A stretch of 64,000 nt of DNA from Caulobacter soli (GTDB lineage Bacteria; Pseudomonadota; Alphaproteobacteria; Caulobacterales; Caulobacteraceae), in NCBI RefSeq assembly GCF_011045195.1, contig NZ_CP049199.1, forward strand, positions 1,364,001 to 1,428,000, read 5' to 3'. Positions 8,752-16,410 of this stretch are shown one piece after another. The notes under the pieces are model-generated. The model worked only from the letters and a program-made list of their open reading frames with translations, had not been told where the DNA came from and searched no databases. A program made the translations under genes and the position numbers. How positions within the stretch are numbered: the first letter of the stretch is position 1; each line of letters opens with the position of its first letter.

Positions 8752-8767
8752 TTAGATTCGAAACTAA
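8752..8767 (-). promoter_or_regulatory. Palindromic operator candidate before mntH
   Basis: An inverted repeat TTAG-N2-TCGA-N2-CTAA, 16 nt upstream of the mntH start. Position and symmetry fit a metalloregulator site (DtxR/MntR-type boxes have comparable TTAG/CTAA arms). Which regulator binds is not shown by the sequence. Confidence 0.5.
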
Positions 8768-8795
8768 CCCCACTACTTCGATAGCGTTCATCTAC

Positions 8796-9584
8796 CTAGT
8801 TCACCCAGTTCAAATTCTGTCCTTCTATTTGCAGGAGTAGGCGCTCATCTTCTGACCCTGTGAGTAGCTTGTTCGGTAAATCTGTGAAAAATACGAATAG
8901 ACTATTTAAGCTATCAACGGGACTATTGACACGTTCGCCAACCCATAGATTGTCAATTCCGCTTGCGGACGTGTGAACAATACCTGATCCTGGGAGTGCA
9001 CCTGCCGGACCTACCAACGCAAAGCGAAGTAGATCTTTCTGATCTAGCGAAACCATTGCGAGAGCATTGCGCCAGCGACCCGCCCGAGGTCTGATTTCTA
9101 AGATGGGACCATTTTTGTGCCGATAAAAGCGCACAACATAAGGTGGAATGTCGGAAGGTTTGTAGAAGCTTCTTCCCGATACTCCGGATTGAACTTTTTT
9201 AACCCAATCTGGATCGCTCAAATTCACGTAAAGCCGTGTGGCAATAGCCGATGGGATGAGATCGTGATCGATTGGAGATGGAAATATTCCAATTAAAGGA
9301 AATTTACTTCCTCGATTTCTGAGCGCTCGGTCTAGAGCGTACGCTAATTCTTCCTGACAGGGCTCGCTGCGAAGGCTGTTTTCCGTCAAGTATATTGCCC
9401 ATCCGTCGATGTTGTTCGTATTTTTTATCGCGGCATCCAGTGCGGGCCAAATTCTTTGCCCGGAAATTAGTTTTTTTCGGTCGAATTCAACTTCTAAACC
9501 GGATTTTTCCATAGATTGTATTATATAGTCGACGTCGTTGTTCTCGTTATCTTTCCAGGCATATGTTAGCCAAATTCTGGACAT
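8796..9584 (-). CDS. TIR-domain protein, candidate NADase/defence effector
   Basis: A 262-aa protein in a stretch visibly richer in A+T than its neighbours, suggesting transfer. Residues 1-140 look like a TIR domain: the opening strand IWLTYAWKD, the FDRKKLISGQRIW segment, and a helix SEPCQEEL whose Glu79 is placed like the catalytic Glu of NAD-cleaving TIR domains. Residues 150-262 form a second, unrecognised domain with no transmembrane segment. TIR effectors in antiphage systems usually pair with a sensor; none is adjacent here, so the C-terminal domain may do the sensing. The start at 9584 has a GGAG ribosome site; an earlier frame to 9638 lacks one. Confidence 0.7.
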   Translation of the reverse strand: MSRIWLTYAWKDNENNDVDYIIQSMEKSGLEVEFDRKKLISGQRIWPALDAAIKNTNNIDGWAIYLTENSLRSEPCQEELAYALDRALRNRGSKFPLIGIFPSPIDHDLIPSAIATRLYVNLSDPDWVKKVQSGVSGRSFYKPSDIPPYVVRFYRHKNGPILEIRPRAGRWRNALAMVSLDQKDLLRFALVGPAGALPGSGIVHTSASGIDNLWVGERVNSPVDSLNSLFVFFTDLPNKLLTGSEDERLLLQIEGQNLNWVN

Positions 9585-9726
9585 TTGTAGTATTCTCCAG
9601 ATGCAAGTTCCTGCGGTATGGTCCGGGGTTGCGCACAAAATTTTCTACTACGGACCGGCTTGGGGCAGTCGTTCCTGGGACACAATGGGGTGCTGAGGCG
9701 CGGAAAGTCTCCCAGAGAAGTTCATC

Positions 9727-10407
9727 TCAGAACAGCCGCGCCTGCAGCCACAGGATCGCCGGGTAGACCGACAGCCAGATCCAGAAGAACCGGTTCAGAC
9801 CGAACAGGCAGGCGTTGGCCAGGTGGAAGGTCGCGGCGACCACCAGGCCGGCGACCAGGGTCTGGCGCGACACCAAGGTCAGCGGGAAGGCCAGCTCGAA
9901 CAGGATCACCGCCCAGGCCATGATCCGCATCACTTGCGGCCGGTCGGCCCAGCGCCGCAGGTCCTCGGCGACGGGGTAGGTCGAGAACTGGAAGACGTCG
10001 CGCAGCGCGCGGCCGGTGCGCCAGTCGGGGTTCAGGACCTTCACCCCGCCGGCGATGACATAGGACAGCACCAGTTGCGCGCCCAGATAGCCGAAGAACA
10101 GCTCCTTGCCTTGAGCCATCGGCGTCAGGCGCGACAGGGTCAGGCACCACAGCGCCAGCAGGCCCATGCGGTCGCTGCCGCCGTTGTAGGGGCCCTCGAA
10201 GCGCCGCAGGATCAGCAGCGACAGTCCCGCCAGCCCGACCAGCGGCCAGGGCGTGGCGACGCCGAGGATCACCAGCACGCACAGGACGGCGCGGGCCCCG
10301 AACAGCACGCGCTCCTCGCGAAAGCCGCGCAGGTGCTCGAAACCCTGTTGCAGCAGGGCCAGGGCCAGCAGGATCTCGGTCAGGCGGGCGGCGGCGTCCA
10401 GGCTCAT
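9727..10407 (-). CDS. HTTM-domain integral membrane protein
   Basis: A 226-aa protein of about six hydrophobic helices ending in FFWIWLSVYPAILWLQARLF. The layout and the NGGSDRM and NPDWRTG loops match the HTTM domain, related to the membrane part of vitamin K-dependent gamma-carboxylase; biochemical activity of bacterial members is unknown. Its start overlaps the stop of the upstream gene by 4 nt (ATGA, 10404-10407), so the two are translationally coupled. Tryptophan/tyrosine-rich ends suggest interfacial anchoring. Confidence 0.75.
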   Translation of the reverse strand: MSLDAAARLTEILLALALLQQGFEHLRGFREERVLFGARAVLCVLVILGVATPWPLVGLAGLSLLILRRFEGPYNGGSDRMGLLALWCLTLSRLTPMAQGKELFFGYLGAQLVLSYVIAGGVKVLNPDWRTGRALRDVFQFSTYPVAEDLRRWADRPQVMRIMAWAVILFELAFPLTLVSRQTLVAGLVVAATFHLANACLFGLNRFFWIWLSVYPAILWLQARLF

Positions 10408-10844
10408 AGGACGTCGATCCGCTCGCGACGGCGGGGCGCGGACTGGAACAGCACCTCGCTGTCGACCACCTCGCCCTCGCGGCTGAGAAAGACCAGGCGG
10501 AAGCTGAGCCAGGGCTCCAGCGCGGCGGCGTCGGGCTGGCGGGCCAGGTCGGCGGCGATGCGCCGGAAGATCTCGTCCTGGCTATGGTCGGTGGGCTCGT
10601 CGATCAGCCGCTCGGCGCAACTGACGATGAATAGGGTCTCGTTCCAGCGCGGGTTCCAGACCAGGCGGCGCAGCATGGCCGGGACAGAAACGTGCGGGGG
10701 ACGCGGTCGAAACTCGCGCCAGTCGCCGACCGCGCCGGGCGTGGCCGACAGGGCGTATTCGACGCGCGGCGAGGGCGCGATCACGTCGAAGAAGTTCCAC
10801 GACGGGATCAGCGCCGGCAGCAGCAGGCGGAGAGGGTTCGACAT
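10404..10844 (-). CDS. Conserved partner of HTTM protein, unknown function
   Basis: A 146-aa soluble protein beginning MSNPLRLLLPALIPSWNFFD. It contains several Arg-rich segments (PRPPHVSVPAMLRRLVWNPRWNE) and ends RRRERIDVL. No catalytic motif is recognised. It is the first gene of a two-gene unit with the HTTM membrane protein, overlapping by 4 nt, which implies a shared function at the membrane. Cys/His ligands are few. Low-confidence assignment; the reading frame itself is supported by codon bias, start position and operon overlap. Confidence 0.6.
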   Translation of the reverse strand: MSNPLRLLLPALIPSWNFFDVIAPSPRVEYALSATPGAVGDWREFRPRPPHVSVPAMLRRLVWNPRWNETLFIVSCAERLIDEPTDHSQDEIFRRIAADLARQPDAAALEPWLSFRLVFLSREGEVVDSEVLFQSAPRRRERIDVL

Positions 10845-10921
10845 GGAGCCTTCTTGGGAGGGGGAATCGACGGCTATGCGAACAGCTTACGCGATTTTCC
10901 ACTACGGGTTCGGACCCCGGC

Positions 10922-11044
10922 CCTTGCCCCCACCTGGCGGCTTAGCCGCCTGTCCGTCCCCGTAGGGGGCGGAGGCTTCATGCGCGGCGCGCCTCTTCCC
11001 CCTCCGGGGGAAGACGATCGCGAAGCGATCCGTAGGGGGCAAGT
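10922..11044. repeat. Dispersed palindromic repeat doublet (family A)
   Basis: Two half-elements in inverted arrangement with the CTTGCCCCC / GGGGGCAAG ends facing outward. The left half carries GGCGGCTTAGCCGCC and TCCGTCCCCGTAGGGGGCGGA hairpins, the right half CTTCCCCCTCCGGGGGAAG and GATCGCGAAGCGATC hairpins. Near-identical copies lie at 41868-41996 and 49722-49830, and a single unit at 56116-56169. Confidence 0.8.
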
Positions 11045-11054
11045 GTCAGCCGCC

Positions 11055-12593
11055 TCAGACGACCCCGCCATCACCCTTATCCCAGTACGCATCCCGGATC
11101 AGCCGCTTGTAGAGCTTGCCGGTGGGGTGCCTTGGCAGCTCCGCCATGAAGTCGATGCGCCTGGGCGCCTTCACGTGGCTGAGGTTCTCGCGGGCGAAGG
11201 CCATCAGTTCCTCGGCCAGGGCGGCTTGATCAGCGGCGCCGTCCAAGGGCTGGATCACCGCCACCACCTGCTCGCCCATCTCTTCGTGCGGCGCGCCGAC
11301 CACGGCGGCGTCGGCGACCTTGGGGTGGGTGATGAGCAGGTTCTCGATCTCCTGCGGATAGATGTTCACCCCGCCCGAGATGATCATGAAGCTCTTGCGG
11401 TCGGTGAGGTAGAGGTAGCCCTCCTCGTCGACCCAGCCCACGTCGCCCAGGGTGGTCCAGCCATGCTGGTTGTAGCTCTCGGCGGTCTTGTCCGGGGCGT
11501 TGTGATAGTTCACCGCCGGACCGTTGGCGAAATAGACCGCGCCCTCGGTGCGGGGCGGAACGGGCTCGCCGGCCTCGTCGCAGATCCGCAACTCGCCCAG
11601 CACCGCCTGGCCGACGCTGCCCTTGTGGGCCAGCCAGTTCTCCGAATTGATCCAGCAGAAGCCGTTGCCCTCGGTGCCGGCGTAGTATTCGAAGATCACC
11701 GGGCCCCACCAGTCGATCATCTGCGCCTTGACCGGCACGGGGCAGGGGGCGGCGGCGTGGACGGCCGAGCGCATCGACGACACGTCATACCTGGCGCGCA
11801 CGGCCTCCGGCAGTTTCAGCATCCGCACGAAGTGGGTCGGCGCGAATTGGCCGCAGGTGACGCCGTGCTTCTCGATCAGGGCCAGGGCGGCCTCGGGATC
11901 GAACTTCTCCATCACGATCACCGTGCCGCCCAGCTTCTGCACGGTCATGCACCAGCGCAGCGGGGCGGCGTGATAGAGCGGCGCGGGCGAGAGGTAGAGG
12001 CTGTCGCCGGAAAAGCCAAACAGCCCCATGGCCATCATCTGCAAGGCGTGGGGCGCGTCGATCGGCCCGCCGCTCAGGGGCGGCTTGACGCCCTTGGGGC
12101 GGCCGGTGGTGCCCGACGAATAGAGCATGTCCGATCCCGCCGTCTCGTCGGCGATCGGCGTCTCGGGCATGACGGCCCGGGCCGCCTCGAAGTCCGCGAA
12201 CGCGCCCTTGGCCCCGCCCACCCGTAGCAGGCGAACACCCGGGATCAGCGGCGCGACCGCTTCGGCCACGGCGTCCAGCGTGGGGCTGACGATCAGCGCC
12301 TTGGCCCCGCAGTCGGTGACGATGTACTCGACCTCGGCCGCCGTCAACTTGGTCGAGACGCAGGTGTAGTAGAGCCCCGCGCGCTGAGCCGCCCAGGCGA
12401 TCTCGAAGAAGCGGGCGTTGTTGTCCATCAGGATGGCGATCACGTCGCCGGCCCGCAGGCCCCAGGACCGGAACAGCTGCGCCCCCTGGTTCGAGCGGGC
12501 GTCGAGCTCTTGGTAGGACACCGTCTCGCCTGAGCCGGCCATGATGTAGGCGGGCTTGTCCGGTTGGCTCTGGGCGTGGTGGAACGGGTGCAT
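11055..12593 (-). CDS. Acyl-CoA synthetase (AMP-binding, FadD/long-chain type)
   Basis: A 512-aa ANL-superfamily ligase that activates a carboxylic acid as acyl-AMP and transfers it to CoA. The phosphate-binding motif YSSGTTGRPKGV, the YYAGTEGNG motif, the hinge region TLGDVGWVDEEGYLYLTDRK and the C-terminal Lys in PTGKLYKR are all present. The ATG at 12593 matches the family start (MHPFHHAQ). It overlaps by TGATG the stop of a 14-codon leader frame that owns the strong ribosome site, so translation may be coupled. It is divergent from the enoyl-CoA hydratase at 12814; together they suggest a fatty-acid or aromatic-acid degradation unit. Confidence 0.88.
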   Translation of the reverse strand: MHPFHHAQSQPDKPAYIMAGSGETVSYQELDARSNQGAQLFRSWGLRAGDVIAILMDNNARFFEIAWAAQRAGLYYTCVSTKLTAAEVEYIVTDCGAKALIVSPTLDAVAEAVAPLIPGVRLLRVGGAKGAFADFEAARAVMPETPIADETAGSDMLYSSGTTGRPKGVKPPLSGGPIDAPHALQMMAMGLFGFSGDSLYLSPAPLYHAAPLRWCMTVQKLGGTVIVMEKFDPEAALALIEKHGVTCGQFAPTHFVRMLKLPEAVRARYDVSSMRSAVHAAAPCPVPVKAQMIDWWGPVIFEYYAGTEGNGFCWINSENWLAHKGSVGQAVLGELRICDEAGEPVPPRTEGAVYFANGPAVNYHNAPDKTAESYNQHGWTTLGDVGWVDEEGYLYLTDRKSFMIISGGVNIYPQEIENLLITHPKVADAAVVGAPHEEMGEQVVAVIQPLDGAADQAALAEELMAFARENLSHVKAPRRIDFMAELPRHPTGKLYKRLIRDAYWDKGDGGVV

Positions 12594-12637
12594 CAGGCGA
12601 CCGCCATGACGTCGCCGGCCTCGATGATCGTCGTCAT
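12594..12637 (-). CDS. Possible 14-aa leader peptide upstream of acyl-CoA synthetase
   Basis: A short frame from ATG at 12637 encodes MTTIIEAGDVMAVA and stops in TGA, overlapping the synthetase ATG as TGATG. A GGGAGGAT ribosome site stands before this mini-frame, whereas the synthetase ATG itself has none as good. It may be a translational coupling leader, or the remnant of an older start. Confidence 0.4.
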
Positions 12638-12813
12638 CGGATCCTCCCTCGTTTCGGTCCCTGGCCGTCCGCGTGTCTCCGCGTGATCGGCGTTCACGAG
12701 AGAATGCGCGGGTCTGGCCAGGAGGCAAGGGTGTCGTCGGGGAAGGTGGCGCGGGACGGTTGCCCGGCGTTCATACGCGTGTTTGAGTGCGCCAAGATCC
12801 GGAGGATACCCCC

Positions 12814-13698
12814 ATGGCCGCGCCCAGCTTCGAGACCCTGCTCTACGCCGTCGAGGACGGGATCGCGACGATCACCCTGAACCGTCCGGAGAAGCTGAAC
12901 GCCTTCACCGCCCGGATGATGAAGGAGCTGATCGAGGTGTTCGACCTCACCGACGGCGACGACGCCGTGCGCGTGGTGATCGTCACCGGCGCGGGGCGGG
13001 CGTTCTGCGCCGGGGCGGACCTGTCGGGCGGCGGGGCCACCTTCGATCGCACCAATCCCCAGGCCCTGGAGCGCGAGGAGGGCAAGGTCGGCGACATCTA
13101 TCGCGACGGCGGCGGCCGCGTGGTGCTGCGCATGTACGACAGCCTCAAGCCGATCATCGCCGCCGTGAACGGCCCCGCGGTGGGCGTGGGCGTGACCATG
13201 CAGTTGCCGATGGACATCCGCCTGGCCTCGACCGACGCCAAGTTCGGCTTCGTGTTCGCGCGGCGCGGCATCACGCCCGAGGCCTGCTCGTCCTGGTTCC
13301 TGCCGCGTCTGGTCGGCATGCAGACGGCGCTGGAATGGGTGTTCAGCGGCCGGGTGTTCGGCGCCCAGGAGGCGTTGGACCGCGGCCTGGTCCGTTCGCT
13401 GCACGCGCCCGAGGACCTGCTGCCCGCCGCCCGGGCTTTGGCCCGCGAGATCGCCGACAACACCGCCCCGGTCTCGGTGGCCCTGTCGCGCCAGCTGCTG
13501 TGGCGCATGGCCGGCGCCGATCATCCTATGGAGGCCCACAAGGCCGACAGCCGGGCCATCCAGTCGCGCGGCGCGGCCGGCGACGCCAAGGAAGGCGTCA
13601 GCTCGTTCCTGGAAAAGCGCCACCCGGCCTATCCGGACAAGGTGTCGGCCGATCTTCCGGACATCTGGCCGGAGTGGGGCGAGCATCCGTTCAAGTAG
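12814..13698 (+). CDS. Enoyl-CoA hydratase/isomerase (crotonase family)
   Basis: A 294-aa crotonase-fold enzyme. The oxyanion-hole segment GAGRAFCAGADLSGG and the second active-site region RRGITPEACSSWFLPRLVG, with the hydratase-type Glu, are intact; the C-terminus ends in a WPEWGEHPF tail typical of longer alphaproteobacterial members. It hydrates 2-enoyl-CoA in fatty-acid breakdown. The ATG at 12814 has GGAGG at a good distance; a GTG 27 nt earlier is less likely. It is divergent from the acyl-CoA synthetase and lies 42 nt before the GAF-type reductase. Confidence 0.88.
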   Translation: MAAPSFETLLYAVEDGIATITLNRPEKLNAFTARMMKELIEVFDLTDGDDAVRVVIVTGAGRAFCAGADLSGGGATFDRTNPQALEREEGKVGDIYRDGGGRVVLRMYDSLKPIIAAVNGPAVGVGVTMQLPMDIRLASTDAKFGFVFARRGITPEACSSWFLPRLVGMQTALEWVFSGRVFGAQEALDRGLVRSLHAPEDLLPAARALAREIADNTAPVSVALSRQLLWRMAGADHPMEAHKADSRAIQSRGAAGDAKEGVSSFLEKRHPAYPDKVSADLPDIWPEWGEHPFK

Positions 13699-13740
13699 CG
13701 GCCTCTGGCGCGTGGCGGGGAACGCGCTATATCCCCGCCC

Positions 13741-14235
13741 ATGGCCGAAGCTTTCAACGACAAGACCCTGACCGCCGACAAGTCGGCCCGCTACGCCGAG
13801 GTGGCCGAGGAGATCGCCTCGGTGCTGGACGGCGAGACCAACCTGACCGCGCGCATGGCGACCGTGGCCTCGATGCTGGCCTCCAGCTTCGACCACTATT
13901 TCTGGACCGGCTTCTACGTGGTCGATCCGCTCAAGGCGCGCGAGCTGGTGGTCGGGCCCTACCAGGGCACCCTGGGCTGCCTGCGGATCGCCTACGGCCG
14001 CGGCGTGTGCGGCGCGGCGGCGGAAACCGGCCAGACCCAGCTGGTCGAGGACGTCCACGCCTTTCCGGGACACATCGCCTGCGACAGCCGGTCCCAAAGC
14101 GAGATCGTCGCGCCGGTGTTCGACGCTGCGGGCCAGCTTCTGGCGGTGTTTGACGTCGATTCCGACAAGCCCGCGGCCTTCGATTCCGTTGACCAGCAAG
14201 GGATCGAGGCGATCCTGAAGGCGACTTTCGCCTAA
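13741..14235 (+). CDS. msrC: Free methionine-(R)-sulfoxide reductase (GAF domain)
   Basis: A 164-aa single GAF-domain protein. The three redox cysteines of fRMsr enzymes are present at Cys80 (LGCLRIAYG), Cys90 (RGVCG) and Cys114 (HIACDSRS), with the same 10- and 24-residue spacings as the Escherichia coli protein. It reduces free Met-R-sulfoxide and is cytoplasmic. The ATG lies 42 nt after the hydratase gene, and a hydrophilic N-terminal helix precedes the GAF fold as in the family. Confidence 0.9.
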   Translation: MAEAFNDKTLTADKSARYAEVAEEIASVLDGETNLTARMATVASMLASSFDHYFWTGFYVVDPLKARELVVGPYQGTLGCLRIAYGRGVCGAAAETGQTQLVEDVHAFPGHIACDSRSQSEIVAPVFDAAGQLLAVFDVDSDKPAAFDSVDQQGIEAILKATFA

Positions 14236-14317
14236 ACGGCGGCTCAGATCGCCTGATCGGCGAAACTGGTCCGGCCGTTGCAACCATGAACCCATCTCTG
14301 CCCCCCAAGGGACCGGA

Positions 14318-15463
14318 ATGGGACACATGGCCATGCTGGACGTCGAAACGCTTCACCCCCGCGATCTTTCGCCCGCGGACCTGCGCCTGTGGCGCGAGAT
14401 GCAGGCGGCCGAACCCGCCTTCAGCAATCCGTTGCTGGGTCCGGACTTCGCGCGCGCGGTGGGGGCCGTGCGCGACGACGCCCGGGTGGCGGTGATCCGC
14501 CGCGACGGCGAGACCCTGGGCTTCCTGCCGCACCATCGCCGTCCGGGCGCGATGGCCCGGCCGATCGGCTCGCCGCTGTCGGACTATCACGGCCTGGTGT
14601 CGCGCCGCTTCGCCGGCCTGAACGGCGCCGAGGTGCTGCGCGCCGCCGACCTGACCTCGTTCCGCTATACCGGCCTGGTCGACCCCTACAACGTGTTCGG
14701 CCCGACCGAGCAGAAGCTGGCCCACGTGATCGCCCTGGGCAACACCGACGCCGAGACCTATCTGGAGGCCGTTCGCGCGGCCAGCCCCAAGAAGATCAAG
14801 AACTGGCGCCGGCTGGACAACAAGCTGGAGCGCGAGATGGGGACCATCGAACTGGTCGCCGGCGACCGCTCGCCCGAGGCCTTCGACCAGTTGATCGCCT
14901 GGAAGCGCGAACAGCTGGAGCGCACCGGCGTCCACGACTTCCTGCGTCCCGAATGGACCCGCAACCTGATGCTGGACATGTTCCAGAAGCAGGAAGGTCC
15001 GTTCCAGGGGCTGATGATCTGCCTCTATGCCGGCGGCGAGCTGGTGGCGGGCCACTTCGGCGTGCGGCTGGACGGCGTCTACCACCCGTGGATCGCCTCG
15101 ACCAACCCGGCCTATGGCGAGTGGTCGCCGGGCCAGATCTTCTTCATGCGCGCCATCGCGGCGATGCCGGAGCTGGGCCTGCACCGCTACGACCTCGGCC
15201 CCGGCCACGACCACTACAAGGGCGCCTATGCGCTGAGCCAAACCTCGATCGGCGAGGGCACGTCCACGGCCGCGACCATGGCCGGCCGCGTCGCCCACTC
15301 GCTGGACGGGGTGATGGCGATGGCCGGTTCGCGGGGCGCGGGTCCGGTCGGCCGGCTCAGCCGCCGCATGGACGCCATCGCCAGCGTCGAGCTGACGGTG
15401 GGCGGCCGGATGCGCGGTCTGGTCGGCGCGTTCGCTAACCAAGCGCAAAGGCGTCACGGCTAG
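14318..15463 (+). CDS. GNAT-type acyltransferase of CelD/BcsL-like family
   Basis: A 381-aa protein composed of two GNAT-like halves, as in the CelD/FemAB-like acetyltransferases that modify exopolysaccharides. Recognisable segments are NPLLGPDFARAVG near the N-terminus, IKNWRRLDNKLERE in the centre, and the C-terminal AYGEWSPGQIFFMRAIAAM and YDLGPGHDHYKGAYA. Caulobacter uses such an enzyme (HfsK) in holdfast modification; I infer relatedness, not identity. The start at 14318 has alternatives at 14327 and 14333. It leads a run with a GT2 glycosyltransferase and a JmjC-cupin protein, suggesting joint work on a surface glycan. Confidence 0.75.
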   Translation: MGHMAMLDVETLHPRDLSPADLRLWREMQAAEPAFSNPLLGPDFARAVGAVRDDARVAVIRRDGETLGFLPHHRRPGAMARPIGSPLSDYHGLVSRRFAGLNGAEVLRAADLTSFRYTGLVDPYNVFGPTEQKLAHVIALGNTDAETYLEAVRAASPKKIKNWRRLDNKLEREMGTIELVAGDRSPEAFDQLIAWKREQLERTGVHDFLRPEWTRNLMLDMFQKQEGPFQGLMICLYAGGELVAGHFGVRLDGVYHPWIASTNPAYGEWSPGQIFFMRAIAAMPELGLHRYDLGPGHDHYKGAYALSQTSIGEGTSTAATMAGRVAHSLDGVMAMAGSRGAGPVGRLSRRMDAIASVELTVGGRMRGLVGAFANQAQRRHG

Positions 15464-15489
15464 GATCTTCGGCGAAAGTCGGAGCTCCC

Positions 15490-16410
15490 ATGCGCGTCAC
15501 GGTCATGATCCCCACCCAACGGCGTCTCGATGGCCTGGCCGTCGCGGCCCGTTCGGTGTTCGCCCAGGCGGGGGTGGATTTCGCCGCCCTGGAGCTGGTG
15601 GTCGTCGACAACGACCAGGCGCCGTCGGCCCAGACCACGACGGCCGACCTGGCCCGCCAGGCGCCGTTTCCGGTCCATTACGTCCACGAGCCGCGGCCCG
15701 GTGTGGCCCACGCCCGCAACGCCGGCATGGCCAAGGCGTCCGGCGAGCTGATCGCCTTCCTCGACGACGACGAAGAGGCGCCGACCGGCTGGCTGGCCGC
15801 GCTGCTGGCCGCCCAGGCGCGCTACGAGGCCGACGTGGTGTTCGGCCCGGTCCGGGCCCGCGCCCCGGCCAGCGTCACCCGGCATCGCGACTATCTGGAG
15901 CGTTTCTTCTCGCGCGAAGGCCCCGCCGAGGCCGGCGTCATCGACCACTATTACGGCTGCGGCGACAGCCTGCTGCGCCGCGCCGCCTTGCCCGACCCGG
16001 TCGCGCCCTTCGCCGTGGAGCGCAACCATATCGGTGGCGAGGACGACATGCTGTTTGGTCATATGCAGGCGAGCGGCGCGCGTTTCGCCTGGGAGCCGGC
16101 GGCCTGGGTCTGGGAAGACCCCGTGCCCGACCGCCTCAGCCTGGACTACACGATCCGCCGCGCCTTCGCCTACGGCCAGGGCCCGACCTCGCACTGCGCC
16201 GCCGCCAGTCCGCCCGACCGCGTGGGCGTGGCCCGCTGGATGGTCGTGGGCCTGGCCCAGAGCGCGCTGTTTGGCCTGGTGGCCGGCTTCAAGTGGCTGA
16301 CCCGCGCGGGCGACCGCGCCGACTGGCTGGACCGCGCCGCCCGCGGCCTGGGCAAGACCCTGTGGTGGGACCCGTTCAAGATCCATTTCTACGGAAGGAC
16401 CGCGTCGTGA
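15490..16410 (+). CDS. Family 2 glycosyltransferase
   Basis: A 306-aa GT-A-fold glycosyltransferase. The N-terminus VTVMIPTQRR begins the nucleotide-sugar domain, VVVDNDQ supplies the first Asp, and FLDDDEEAP is the metal-binding DxD region; GGEDDMLFGHM carries the catalytic ED. A hydrophobic segment near residues 250-270 (VGLAQSALFGLVAGFKWL) suggests membrane association. It starts 26 nt after the GNAT gene and its stop overlaps the GTG start of the next gene (GTGA, 16407-16410), so the three are one operon. Sugar donor and acceptor are unknown. Confidence 0.85.
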   Translation: MRVTVMIPTQRRLDGLAVAARSVFAQAGVDFAALELVVVDNDQAPSAQTTTADLARQAPFPVHYVHEPRPGVAHARNAGMAKASGELIAFLDDDEEAPTGWLAALLAAQARYEADVVFGPVRARAPASVTRHRDYLERFFSREGPAEAGVIDHYYGCGDSLLRRAALPDPVAPFAVERNHIGGEDDMLFGHMQASGARFAWEPAAWVWEDPVPDRLSLDYTIRRAFAYGQGPTSHCAAASPPDRVGVARWMVVGLAQSALFGLVAGFKWLTRAGDRADWLDRAARGLGKTLWWDPFKIHFYGRTAS

